From: Opisthorchis felineus
Taxonomy: Eukaryota > Platyhelminthes > Trematoda > Opisthorchiida > Opisthorchiidae
Direction of reading: 5' to 3'
Assembly (NCBI GenBank): GCA_004794785.1
Contig: SJOL01007474.1
Location: forward strand, 222,884 to 286,883
DNA: 64,000 nucleotides
The notes beneath the pieces are model-generated. The model saw only the letters and a list, made by a program, of their open reading frames with translations. It was not told the DNA's origin and ran no database searches. The position numbers and the translations under genes were made by a program. Each line of letters begins with the position of its first letter. Position 1 is the first letter of the stretch. This document shows, piece by piece, positions 49,212-59,310 of this stretch.

Positions 49212-49460
49212 CCGTCGGTCAAATATGTATCCATGAAGCGGGCGTACTATACTCCCGTACGCGAATATTGGGTGCACCCTTTGGCCATATCGCTAATTGA
49301 AGCTTACTCGATTGTCTTTCGGGACTGCAATTCGCATGACGCAATTATTGGAAAGCGAACACTTTATTGCCATGTAAATAACAAACTTTGCGTTTCCGAG
49401 ATATTTGATGACCCTGAAGATTGGAGCATCACGGACGAAGCTGACACAGATGATGCTTAG
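49212..49460 (+). CDS. candidate last coding exon with poly(A) signal
   Basis: After the acceptor gctacacattctcttatag the frame starts in phase 0 (PSVKYVSMKRAYYTPVRE) and runs 82 codons to TAG at 49,458-49,460. It ends in a strongly acidic tail (DDPEDWSITDEADTDDA). AATAAA lies at 49,508-49,513, only about 48 bases after the stop, which is typical of compact 3' ends. This combination of acceptor, protein-like frame, stop and nearby poly(A) signal is among the most coherent host-gene signals in the window. I do not recognise the product. Confidence 0.4.
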   Translation, partial: PSVKYVSMKRAYYTPVREYWVHPLAISLIEAYSIVFRDCNSHDAIIGKRTLYCHVNNKLCVSEIFDDPEDWSITDEADTDDA

Positions 49461-49507
49461 AACGAAATCTGAAACAAGCTTGTTTCCTTTTGCTATTAGT
49501 GCATTCC

Positions 49508-49513
49508 AATAAA
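49508..49513 (+). promoter_or_regulatory. poly(A) signal AATAAA
   Basis: Canonical hexamer 48 bases past the stop codon of the candidate last exon 49,212-49,460. Confidence 0.4.
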
Positions 49514-49519
49514 AACAGC

Positions 49520-51640
49520 AATGGCAAAGTCAGATACCTACTGTGGTGAGAGGAGCGATCATTCCTCATTACTTTTATACGTAATATTCCGCCAGGCCCC
49601 TGAAAGGAGAACAAAAATGTGCATAAGTTTGCTCAGCTTGGTACCAGACTGCAGGGAAGAATCCCTGAGTGAATCATTCTCGACTCCTCAAGGACACATG
49701 AGTACACCCGCCTGTTGTTACTGGTTGGTCTTAGTGAGAAGAAAAGATTCCAGTTGACACCGTCTTCGGCTTCTTATTAGACTTCAACCGTATCACTCGG
49801 TGTACCCATTCAAGTTCGCGATTAGGGAACAACTTCTCGGATGGATCGGGAAAAACCTGGACAGTCAGGTTGAACAGCGTCTCCTGCGGCCAAGAGGCTT
49901 CCACCGGGACCCATATGTTCGATGCACGGCCTGCTCCTGTGCGTCCTTTATGCAGACCATTCGATGTCATCCGATGAGTCAATTTAGGTTGAGAGTTAGC
50001 AGAAGCTCCAACGAGTTGTAACGTTCATCGTGTATTGAGCCGTCCAGTAAAAACCACCAACAGATGTTGACTAGCTAAAAAACGTGTTCACTTTCATCGC
50101 TGACAACCGAATAACCTGATAATTTACTGCTTCAAAGACTAGTCTATTCTCACAGAAGTAGCCGGACATGGCCCGGGTGTTTTATTCAGGTTTCAGTTAA
50201 AAACGAGACAGCATAAAAACAGAAAGTTCGATCTTCGGACACTGTTGGCTCTGTTGAACTTCCTCCATCGTTTCACACCCAATAAGGCAGTAGTCCTCCC
50301 CCAGACCTACCTTCTAACCTTCTTGGTGTACGCAGCACAAGGTGACCTCCAATATAACATAGAAGAAACATTTTAACCGGTAAATATTCTTATTTGCATT
50401 GTTCCTAACCTCCAATAATACAACTGAAAGGGGCACTGCGGACGCCGAAAATCTGAGCGTCATTCGTTGTTATACTATGCCTGAGAAAAGCTTAAAGATC
50501 GCTCATGCAAACTCCTCCCCTCCTACTTCAGAATTCTAATTTTTTAAAGGACTGCTGCACTTTGATGTGACATTGCAGTTCAGAAGTCTTGAATGCAAAT
50601 GATAAAACAATTTGGCATAAGTCGAAACGTTTCCCGTTAAATGCCCGCCGACAGCTGTAGGAGGGGCACGAACTACTGCTGAAGCGCCCTGCTTTCTTTC
50701 ACACAGAAATTCCCCCCTTTCCCCCGCGAGCACATACGTTAGTACTGACGACATCAGCGTGTCAGATGGTGCCCACGGAAGCTCCAAATCAATAGTCCTA
50801 CCTCCGCAGCCGATCCGCCTGTTTGCTTTCAATGTTTTTACACTGAAGCAAATGGGGTAATAGGCCGGTCTTGTTCCCCTGAAATTACTGTGTGCTGCTT
50901 ATAAGAAACAAGAATTCAGGATACAAGCACAGCGGTTGAGCTACCTGTCTCATCCCTGCGCCCGCTTCTAAGTACCCAACTCTGGCGATTCACAGACCGC
51001 TGCGGCAGGATTTGCAGAGTCGGCATCTTCCTTAGTCACCGGGTGGAAAGATCGTCGCTCAACTGCATGCCAGCTGACAGTCACCTCTGCGAAGTCCATC
51101 TGGCAAAGCCCGAGAAGTGGTCCCACAGGCTGAAAACTGTTTGTCGTCAGTTGGTCGCGCTTTCTGACGTCGTTGCCGACTACAGCTCTAACGCCATCAA
51201 AGACGAGCTTTACGACCCCTTAAATGCCGCTTTGTGTAGCGCCTAAACACCATGTAAGGTTGCCGGAATTCTGAATGCGCAAGTGGGCAGATTCAGTCCA
51301 TCTCAGTCCCATTTAGGTGGTCGATTAAGATTGGAATCTGCACGTACCTAAAGTTAAGAACGATTACTGTATGCTTACCGCAGACTGCTTTTCGCACAAC
51401 CAACTCTGAAATAAACTGAGTGGTCCGTCCGCACGGTGTCCTCCAAAAAATTGTTACGCGCTGACCCAAATGATCGCACCAATATCGTCATTCTCAACGT
51501 TATTGATATCGACACCACGTAAAAACAATGGTGCTTCAACACCGCACAGCCATGCCAGTTTGTCTGAATAAAGCCATAAAATGGAAAAAGGAACGGGGCC
51601 TCTTGTGGCTAGCTCGCCACAAACATGCGAGGTGCCCAAA
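49520..51640. other. no firmly supported gene
   Basis: GC content is higher than in the left part. A plus-strand frame at 51,043-51,246 (including HRLKTVCRQLVALSDVV) weakly recalls the gag of gypsy-type elements, without a zinc knuckle to confirm it. A 98-codon minus-strand frame at 50,536-50,832 is unrecognised. Confidence 0.4.
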
Positions 51641-51669
51641 CCTCAGGCTTTTAGTCAGATGGACCTGAA

Positions 51670-52461
51670 CTAAACAGAGAGCACAAACGTGACTGAAACG
51701 GCTAGTTGCCATATAGTGAATTATCTCCAGCCAAGCACAGCAATGGTCACATGGACCCAATCTTGCGAGGAGAACAGTACCAGCAGCGTCCAAACACTTG
51801 GTAGCATACTTCACTCCATTGTGCGACGCTAAAGTTTACTCTGTTCTGGATTTTCGTTTCTCCACATTAAGCCTGGAAAAGAGCGTGCGTCCCAGAAGGC
51901 GATAATCCACCATGCGTGACACCTGATCTAGCCAACTTAACATGCAGCACCGGATGAGTCATTTGAGTACGGTACGGCCTGCTTCACCAAAATCCTTCTC
52001 ATGACCACCACCCTCAAAACTCGTTGGTTTTGGCGGTTTCTAGCCACAATTCTGAGGCACTTCTAGTCAAAAAAACATGAAGAGGCGGTATATGCTCAGA
52101 CCGAGGTGGCCAAACCTCACAGCCATACAATAATACGATCGTCCTGTAGTCTGTTACATGCGCAGTTAGGGACTCAGTGAAATTTCTTTTTGGCGCCACA
52201 ACAGGGGGCGAATTGTCAAACGCAGTTCTGGGCTGCGTTCGCTTTGTATGTCTCACCGACCTCACAGCTAATGCAACTTCCGGGAGGTTTGAATTGTTTC
52301 ACAACCTCCAGTGTGGCTCCATGATTCCTCAGAGGTATGCTGAAAGACTGCTTGCCCTGGAGCTTAGTTTTGCAGCCTGTAGGCGTTAAGCACATTTCCA
52401 AGGGGTGGATTACTTCGGTAAGAACGAGGGCAGTGTCGCCTGCATAGTACAAGTCAACAAG
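51670..52461 (-). pseudogene. RTE-like non-LTR retrotransposon, 3' part of reverse transcriptase (decayed)
   Basis: Read on the minus strand from 52,461, NLVDLYYAGDTALVL corresponds to the catalytic box of an RTE-type reverse transcriptase, with GDT in place of the expected ADD. Next come LEVVKQFKPPGSCIS (the usual YLGS region), a frameshift near 52,220, RTIVLLYGCEVWPPRSEH, and after a degenerate gap GPCDHCCAWLEIIHYMA close to the protein's C-terminus (51,814-51,671). The order and spacing follow the family. The changed catalytic box, the frameshift and the gap show that it is dead. The upstream endonuclease part is not seen. Confidence 0.75.
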
Positions 52462-52559
52462 ATTCCCACTGGGAGATTTTTGGCAACGTGGTTTTGGAGA
52501 CCTTTCAGTGTTTACCTCATTATAGCCCGAATAACGCAATTAAGCAAAAGTGGGGGGAG

Positions 52560-54270
52560 TAAAGATTTTTGCTAGTTCCTATCCATATTGTCCAGTTAAG
52601 TGCTTGGAGGTGTGAACACTCCGGTGGGCTAGCACTATGTTGCCTCTCCATTCGCTTTTTTCCTTTCTTCGCGATAAAGCTTGAAAATAAACTATGGTAG
52701 CACGAAAATGAAGCACCAGTGTCTGAATACTGATCTTGAGCTGCAGATCGCGATGATGATTTTCATGCTCTTTGGACATGGAAGACTGATAAGGTTATTT
52801 GATAGTTCCACACAATTTATAGGCTCTGGGAGAGCACCAAACGCGGGCAAAATTGCCGATGGCTACTGAACAGCATTGGCCGGGTGCTATTGTTCTTTCT
52901 GAGGAGCACGGACGATCGATGGAAGAACTACGGGATACGCCCGATTGCACTTTCCATATACTCTCGCACCGTTGAATAACGTTTCGTCCTTGTCAACGTG
53001 GTCGTTGATGGCGGGGAATGCAGTGTGGGGGTTTGAATGACCTGCAAAGTTCCGACTGAGTTTTTGGGGACTGCTGCCAGAACAATATGGCTCTGGTACT
53101 TTCCACAGAACTGCTTCATTTCTCCCCACACTTCACGGTTGCTTCTGTCGCTTAGAAACGCATTGGTGTATATCTTGTTGAGACGATTGACGTCCAGTGT
53201 GGTTGCTCGTGTAAACTTCCCTTTCCTCGGTAAGCGCTCCTTTGAGTTCAGATATGGACGGCCTTAGCAAAGCAACGTAGGTCACATCGGAATATTGTTT
53301 TGTGACCTTAGATACTTTCAAGCGTAGACCCATCCTTCAGCTTTCTCTAGGCATAGGCTTTGGCTCGCCGTCGTTTGCGCTTATGGTCGTCCACAGAGTT
53401 GCTCGTCCATCTTTTCCAGAAGTGGTTGCTTGGGTGACCAAGACTACTGAATTTAAGTCGTGCCTTGACCGACACCCTTAGCATATCTGCGATGAAACAC
53501 CCCAGTGACGCGTTTACCCCCAGAATACTTCCGTTGATGGTAATGCCCTCTAAAGCATAGTAGAAGTTCAGAAAGTGTCAGGCGAAATCCCTCACTTTAC
53601 AGCCCGCAGTTAGACGCTTCTGCGGACAAGAAGCTTAACCCGCGCGCCACTGGCCATAAAATCAGGAGCCTTTCGCCTCTCCAGCATCCAGGCGGCTCTG
53701 ATTGGCCAAAAACGAAGAGCAACAGCCAAGCGTGCTTCAGTCTCTGCCAAGTGCCGAATGCCAATGGCGCATCCAGAAGCCGCCAGAATTTCTGGAATGT
53801 TTTCGTCTCACAAACTTTAACTACGACGAGCCTTATACGTGATTTTGGCCTGGTTATGAATGTCTAATGTACTGTGTGCAGGGTTGGTTGATGTTTTGCT
53901 GAAACGTTTGGACTGAAAACTGAGGCACTACCGTTATTGTGGAAGGACTGCTCCTACGCGAACCGGAAAGACTGGCATATTTTATACCGAAAATGAGCTT
54001 TAGTCCCTTAACCGCAAAGTACTTTTCAAAATCTTCGTAAACAATCTATCGCAACGTTTCCATATGCGGATGACATTAAGCGGTGGAGGTTGGTGACGAC
54101 TAAAAAAGCCGGTCAGGTATAGAACACTCCAAGCAGGCTGAACGTGCGGCTCCCGCGCGGGATGCAGTCCGTAGTCCATGAGAAATATAGCGGTTTGCCC
54201 ATTGATCACTCAGATCCGGTGGATTTAATCATCTGGGAGGATACATTCTTCGCTAGCCTTGGGGAGGGTG
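52560..54270. other. probable transposon debris, family not assigned
   Basis: Frames on both strands between 52,579 and 53,333 overlap and none matches a family I can name. GC content is high. Some of this could be the 5' continuation of the RTE-like copy, but no conserved block was found. Confidence 0.4.
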
Positions 54271-54280
54271 TGACACCAAA

Positions 54281-54430
54281 GTGAGAGAGGACCTTGACCG
54301 TCAGCTGAATAATCTAGTCCATTCAAAGTTGCCCCGATCAGGTGACGCTAGAAATTTTCCTGCCACCCTTGAGGCATATGTCGGACCAACCCTTGATTAC
54401 GGACAGCCGATGTGTTGTCTTCTTGCGAAA
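54281..54430 (+). pseudogene. CR1/jockey-like LINE reverse transcriptase thumb fragment
   Basis: The peptide DRQLNNLVHSKLPRSGDA followed by PTLDYGQPMC corresponds to the RDLGVLVxSxL and RPxLEYxxPxW landmarks just after the RT palm in CR1/jockey-type LINEs. The segment between the landmarks is shortened, and reading degenerates after 54,430. Short and decayed. Confidence 0.5.
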
Positions 54431-54898
54431 CAGGGAGGTGTGATGCCGAAGAGTCACATTTCGTGGGACGAGGCCAGTGGTGGACACGAGGGATGCCTCT
54501 TACCCCAGTATCTACACAAACTGGAGTGGTCCTCCCATACCAACGGGAGGTGCAGATTTGACCCGTTCTACATGCTGTAATGCACAGCACGGAAAATTTG
54601 TATTCACCATCATCGAGAGTGTCCAACGCTGATGCTCCGCTGTTATAAAGTATTTTGAAGCCTTGTTGTGGAATAATAGAAAAATAGGGATTGGTATGGG
54701 ACTGAGTACCAGCTCACCATAATCATGTTGCATGCTCACACGTGTAGGTGCTAATTCAAGAAATCTGGATAGGAATCGACGACGAGGACGCCGTAGTTAT
54801 CGAGTAGCGGCCAGGTCCTGAATAGTCTGTAGTTGGGTACAAGTGGCATCACTTGGACACCACCCAGGAAGTTTGGCCACGCCGACAATATCCGAAAC

Positions 54899-55030
54899 TT
54901 TGGTAATCACGGATTCACGGACTCACGGACTCACTGATTGATACACAGGATTGAGGCTTTTGCCCAAGTTTCCCGGGTCGGTTTTGTTCTTGTCGTTCAG
55001 GGGCTGTCCTACACCTGAAAGGCACAAGCG
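54899..55030 (+). repeat. dispersed repeat with tandem GGATTCAC-like units, copy 1
   Basis: A tandem run of 9-bp units (ggattcacggactcacggac) followed by GATTGATACACAG, a CCCAAG block, GGTTTTGTT and GTTCAG. The same blocks in the same order occur on the minus strand at 59,070-59,190, continuing to a shared AAGGCAC/AACGGCAC. Confidence 0.65.
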
Positions 55031-55053
55031 AAAAGGGGATGTACCACTGCTCT

Positions 55054-56002
55054 TTAAGTTCTCAGCGCGGGGCAGTATGCTTGCCAGCACGGGGACTTGC
55101 ATAGGAAAGTGTCCAATGGTACTTTGAACTGGGTTCTAGAAGGAGCGTGGACAACCGTCTGAGGAAGGTTATTCCACGCAGCTACTGCACGAAATGAGAA
55201 AAAATTTTGCCTAATAAAAGTGTTCGCTCTGAGCTTGCAAATCTTCTTACCATGTCCCCGCCGTGTGTTCGCTGGCTCAACGGTGAAAAGAATGTTGGCC
55301 CACCCTTGTTCAAACAGGGCATAAGTAAGAATTAGGTCCCCTCGGAGGCGGCGATACTCAAGGGAACAGAGGTCAAGCGCCGTGAGACGCATTTCGTAGC
55401 ACACGGATTTAAGGCCGGCAACCATCTTCGTAGCAGATCACTGGACACGCTCAATGAGGATTACGTCCTTCGTGCGCCCTGAGTAGACAACTTGGTTAGC
55501 GTATTCAAGGAGCGACCTTACGTAGTCCCCATAGAGTATTTGTAAGTCCATGCGAGTAATACGGGTGAAGGTGCGCTGAATCATCTGAAGAACGACGAAT
55601 GCCGTTTAAGCCGATTTCTCATGGTGAAGTGAAAAGGACATGTTTGAAGAGAGCCAGATACCCAAATCCTTTTTGGTATCTATCTTTGTTATGTCTTCTG
55701 GTCCATTCTCACCATGCTCGACATAGGCGTTCGCTGAGTCTCCTCCGAATGACATACGGACGCACTTTTCGTCATTCAGAGGAAGGTGCCGGTCCAACGA
55801 CCACTGTTTTGCAAAGCCTACATCCATTTGGAGGGCACTGGCATTGGAACTCCAGGATTTCAAGTCATCCGCAAAAAGTAGACATGGACTTGAAAGAACA
55901 TCTGGAAGGTCGCTGACGTATATCAGAAACAGCAGCGGTCCCAGAACGGAGAATTGAGGAACTCTAATGGAGACCGGTGCTATCACATTAACCCGTCTGT
56001 TT
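55054..56002 (-). pseudogene. CR1/jockey-like LINE, reverse transcriptase palm to C-terminus
   Basis: On the minus strand about 315 codons stay in one frame with only two stops (near 55,603 and 55,430). Landmarks in order: [20 protein letters not shown] (entry to the catalytic palm), LLFADDLK with an intact catalytic [52 protein letters not shown], and the C-terminal [18 protein letters not shown]. This is the least decayed retroelement coding sequence here. Homology stops near 56,002, so the copy is 5'-truncated as usual for LINEs. It could be a recent family member. The CR1/jockey placement is inferred from the C-terminal landmarks. Confidence 0.85.
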
Positions 56003-56004
56003 TC

Positions 56005-57000
56005 ACCACCCTATATCAGGCACCAAAAACAGCATTTTATGCTTTGTGGACATGGCACACAAACAGGGTTGCCAGTGTAGGATTGCTGGACTCATCCTTA
56101 AGGACCTGTGGTGCCTGCAGATACGAGGATAGTCTGTGGGTAGTAAACCTATGCTATGAGACAGCTTGTTGGGGGGTACTCATATTGAACGTCTATAGTT
56201 AGTAGTTGCGTCATCTAATAAAGTACTAAACATGGAATAAATGGGAAAATACATGGAGTTTTTTGACGCTCACTCTGGCATTGTTTATGGGCTGTTTTAC
56301 CGGCAATCATTAAGCGTTGATTTTCTTGCACTTCTGTTGCAGTGCTGTCCCAAACGACGAAAGCAAGCATGCCTACAAAAAGACGAAGATGTGGAAAGTG
56401 ACTGACGACTCCAGTTTTGCCTGGGACTGACTGTTTACCCATCTTAGAAGAGAAATCAAGGCCGTCAGTGGTATTTTAATCTTTGAATCGGATGCACTGC
56501 CAAACCTATTGCTATGAATGACTGTTTTTGACTCTGTGCGCACTGGTACTTCTTACGGTGACAGGCTTTCCTATCACCTCTTGCCTTGTTGCCTTACGTT
56601 AGTGTGTAACCTTAGACATAAACGACAGAAAGGTACCTCAAACACATTTGAATCGATCTACATTCTTTCGACCGAAGTTGGATGCATTGTCCCTTTCTAC
56701 AGATCATTGGTGATTTCATTGCATCTCCTACCTTCTACCTTTTTCATCTATCGTCATAAACCGTGCAGGTTCCAGACAAGCGGATGTAAGGCCTCGTGAG
56801 ACCCATCTGTGAGGATGGGACAAGCATGATCTTGTGAACTGCAGATTGATTTTTAGCTACAGTTCCGCGCAAAGTTCTCGGGGATTTGGCCAATTTGGCT
56901 CTACTGCGGTATCCCGAAGGCACACTAGTCCCCTGTTCAGCACAACTGGTCCCATACCGCGAGACTCTACATACAGTTCCTAATGAGCAGGAATAAGTAG
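56005..57000. other. unassigned, possibly LINE-related
   Basis: Frames at 56,518-56,799 (+) and 56,215-56,442 (-) are unrecognised. The stretch 56,800-57,000 may be the upstream continuation of the LINE piece at 57,015, but no conserved block is readable. Confidence 0.35.
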
Positions 57001-57014
57001 ATAGCTGCGGTAGA

Positions 57015-57196
57015 CTTAGGTGCTTGCCTCGACGTGATTTTCGTAGATTTTAGTAGAGCCTTCTGCAAAGTCCCACAGGGAAAGTTATAGAGGTGGGAAT
57101 TTTTTAGCAGCTGGCTGAACTGGATTCGCATCTTTTGAGTGGACCATCAGTTCCTTGCCACGGTTAACGGACGCCACCTTCTCAGGTGAGACAGCC
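57015..57196 (+). pseudogene. LINE reverse transcriptase fragment, fingers/palm
   Basis: LDVIFVDFSRAFCKVP matches the first catalytic block of CR1/jockey-type reverse transcriptases (VDVIxxDFxKAFDxVP), with the catalytic Asp in VDF retained and AFD changed to AFC. A second frame continues with SSWLNWIRIF and QFLATVNGRHLLR, as expected downstream, so there is at least one frameshift and several stops. Homology is interrupted exactly where the 371-bp repeat begins at 57,194. Confidence 0.65.
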
Positions 57197-57564
57197 GCTG
57201 GCTATTCGCACAATGGAATCGATTTCTCGAAAGCTACGACGTTTTCAGGGTTGCCACTTCATAATGTAGAATGTCTATGTATAATGTACATGTGCATGCA
57301 TTATGCCTACCTACCTATATTAATGATTTGTTTAAGTGTGCGAATCTTCAAGGTCAATAAACACTGCGGACTGTGAATACGTTACCTAATGTGATAAGAA
57401 ATCGCGAATAGTGGAAAATTATGACCCATTTACAGTGGACAGTTTTTTAAGATACTTTTTAAGCTGATATAATTTTCTGAACATACTAGAATCTACATGG
57501 CCATTGTGGACGCGAAATATGCGAAGGTGCTATTACTGTTGACAATTTTTGCTCGATAACTACT
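57194..57564 (+). repeat. 371-bp direct repeat, copy 1
   Basis: Base-for-base alignable without gaps to 63,608-63,978, with about seven mismatches (98% identity). It begins GCCGCTGGCTATTCGCAC, contains an AATAAA within GGTCAATAAACACTGCGG, and ends around GCTCGATAA. It directly follows a LINE reverse transcriptase fragment and a short reading YINDLFK falls inside it, so it may be the internally deleted 3' part of a LINE, but no further coding match is seen. Confidence 0.85.
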
Positions 57565-57925
57565 ATCGTTTGGATTTGAAAGTGGCGGGCAAAAACAATA
57601 CGAGGTAGGGCATAGCAAGAGGCTTCCCGCCTGGTACGTGATAAAAAATAATTTAAAAAAACTTCAATCTGCAGAAAAAGTGGAACGAGAATAACTGATC
57701 AGGAGAGGCAGTAGAACTGGCACGATCTGACCGGCAGATTTGAACTGGAGCCTAAAACCGTTACTGAGGCTTCGTGTCCTTGGGCTGTTGGGCGTATGGT
57801 CAGATTCACGAAAAGCGTAAGTGGGGGAATATGCGGTACGGATAAATGGTAGTAGGAAACTCAGAATCACAGTGTGCAGTGAAACTGCAGGGACTCACTA
57901 GTGTTGCTGCTGGAGCGGGGCCGGG

Positions 57926-58003
57926 TATAAAAGTTCCTTGAGAGAAGGAGTTCACGCAAACACACAAGAAAGAACGCAAACCGCAAGGAAAATGACTGAC
58001 TTG
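57926..58003 (+). promoter_or_regulatory. TATA-type core promoter and possible short first exon
   Basis: GGGGCCGGG lies directly upstream of TATAAAAG (57,926-57,933), matching a TFIIB-recognition-like plus TATA arrangement. The first ATG (57,992) follows 66 bp after the TATA start and reads MTDL before a donor-like TTG/gtgagg at 58,003. This would make a typical short first coding exon. No downstream exon could be chained. The alternative is a promoter inside a retroelement LTR, since transposon relics surround it. Confidence 0.3.
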
Positions 58004-58890
58004 GTGAGGAATACAAAGTAAAAGACACCGAGATGTTTGGATCCAGCGGAAGGTTCAGCAAATTAGAATGAACGCCTCCAGGGGGCGGCCGGGATCAGAT
58101 AAAGATTTTTATTGTGGTTGTAGGTAGGGGGACAAGTGTGCGAGAGGGCGCAGTCAAAGTAGGAAGTGAGCCTTTGTGGGTGTGTTATCAAACTGGGTAT
58201 GGCAGTGCGTGCCACCACTGCACTGAGATACTTCAGTTTCTGGACGGCCCCGTGACGGACGTCGTGACTGAGGTAGTTGGGCTGGGATGTGCAGTTCTGT
58301 GGGCAGTTGGATGTGGGTTTGCCAAGGGATTCCGCAGGGAGAGCAAGACCAATGTAACGTCTTAGGTAGCATTTGCTTTTTGTCCGGTCGGGGATCCCTT
58401 CAGGTGTAATGCACTGATCGGGTGGAGTGGATAACGGCCAAACAGGACGTCCATAGCACGTATTACCACAGGTCGAAGCTTGGGAAGAAGATGAGACATT
58501 AGAATTCAACACGAATGCTTCGCTGCCGCACCACCATGGTTACTTAAAAGCTTCATTGTGAGGAAAAGGATAAAAGCGGACTGTGAAGGGAATCAGTGTT
58601 AGCCTATCACAATCATTGCGAGGTGCACATGCCTCCATACACCTGCTCAGGTCATCTGGATAGAAACTGAGGCCCAGAAACCATATCCATCCAGGGGCAG
58701 TGGGGGTCACGCAGTTCCCATTCTTGAAGGGAATTCGTACCGACAGCACTCAGGCTTTTCGTAATCTCTTTCATACCCCTCTGCCAAGTCACAGTTTGGT
58801 TACCCCTCTGATCCCATCACTCCGAGTTGGGTACGGTAAACGGCACTCTCTTCAGCAAACGATGGTTTGGCATGCACAATACAAGGCCTA
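58004..58890. other. GC-rich segment, no assigned gene
   Basis: Long frames overlap on opposite strands (58,063-58,512 -, 149 codons; 58,114-58,365 +, 83 codons), which is expected in GC-rich DNA. Neither has a recognisable domain. It may be part of a retroelement untranslated region. Confidence 0.4.
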
Positions 58891-58899
58891 AACAACGCA

Positions 58900-59032
58900 G
58901 CTTCTGGTGCTGGACACATGCTTTAAAGAAGGCCCCGTTGCAAAACCGACAATTCGATTTCTAATTGCCTCGTTTTGGATTGGCCGACACCAACCCACAC
59001 AAACTACTGTTTTGTAATAACGGTCTGAACCT
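58900..59032 (-). pseudogene. RTE-like LINE fragment (minus strand)
   Basis: VGWCRPIQNEAIRNRIVGF, then ATGPSLKH, corresponds to the segment between the YGCExWP motif and the C-terminus in RTE-like reverse transcriptases, a landmark missing from the 51.7-52.5 kb copy. Only about 35 codons are preserved. Upstream on the same strand it is joined to the GGATTCAC repeat. Confidence 0.6.
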
Positions 59033-59069
59033 TCCAAGATGGCGTCCCCATCAAAACAACCACCAAATG

Positions 59070-59190
59070 TGCCGTTCAAGGGAACGGAAGCCGCTGAACA
59101 ACAAAAACAAACCCGATCCAGGAAGCTTGGGCGCATGCCTTGATGCTGTGTATCAATCCGTGAATCCGTGGATGAATCCGTGAAAAATAT
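59070..59190 (-). repeat. dispersed repeat with tandem GGATTCAC-like units, copy 2
   Basis: Minus-strand counterpart of 54,899-55,030, with the same order of blocks. Its tandem part reads ggattcatccacggattcac. Confidence 0.65.
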
Positions 59191-59310
59191 ATTAAGCCGA
59201 GCCTTAGACGCACACCCAAAATTTCTCTGAAACCATGGCTCGAAGGAGGAGAACTTCAACATCAAGTTTTAGAATTTAATGGTATTTATTCGAATCCTTA
59301 TGATCTCCAC

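Noticed and set aside
58063..58512. 149-codon minus-strand frame in GC-rich DNA
   Set aside because: GC-rich composition lengthens chance frames, another frame overlaps it on the plus strand, and no domain or splice support exists.
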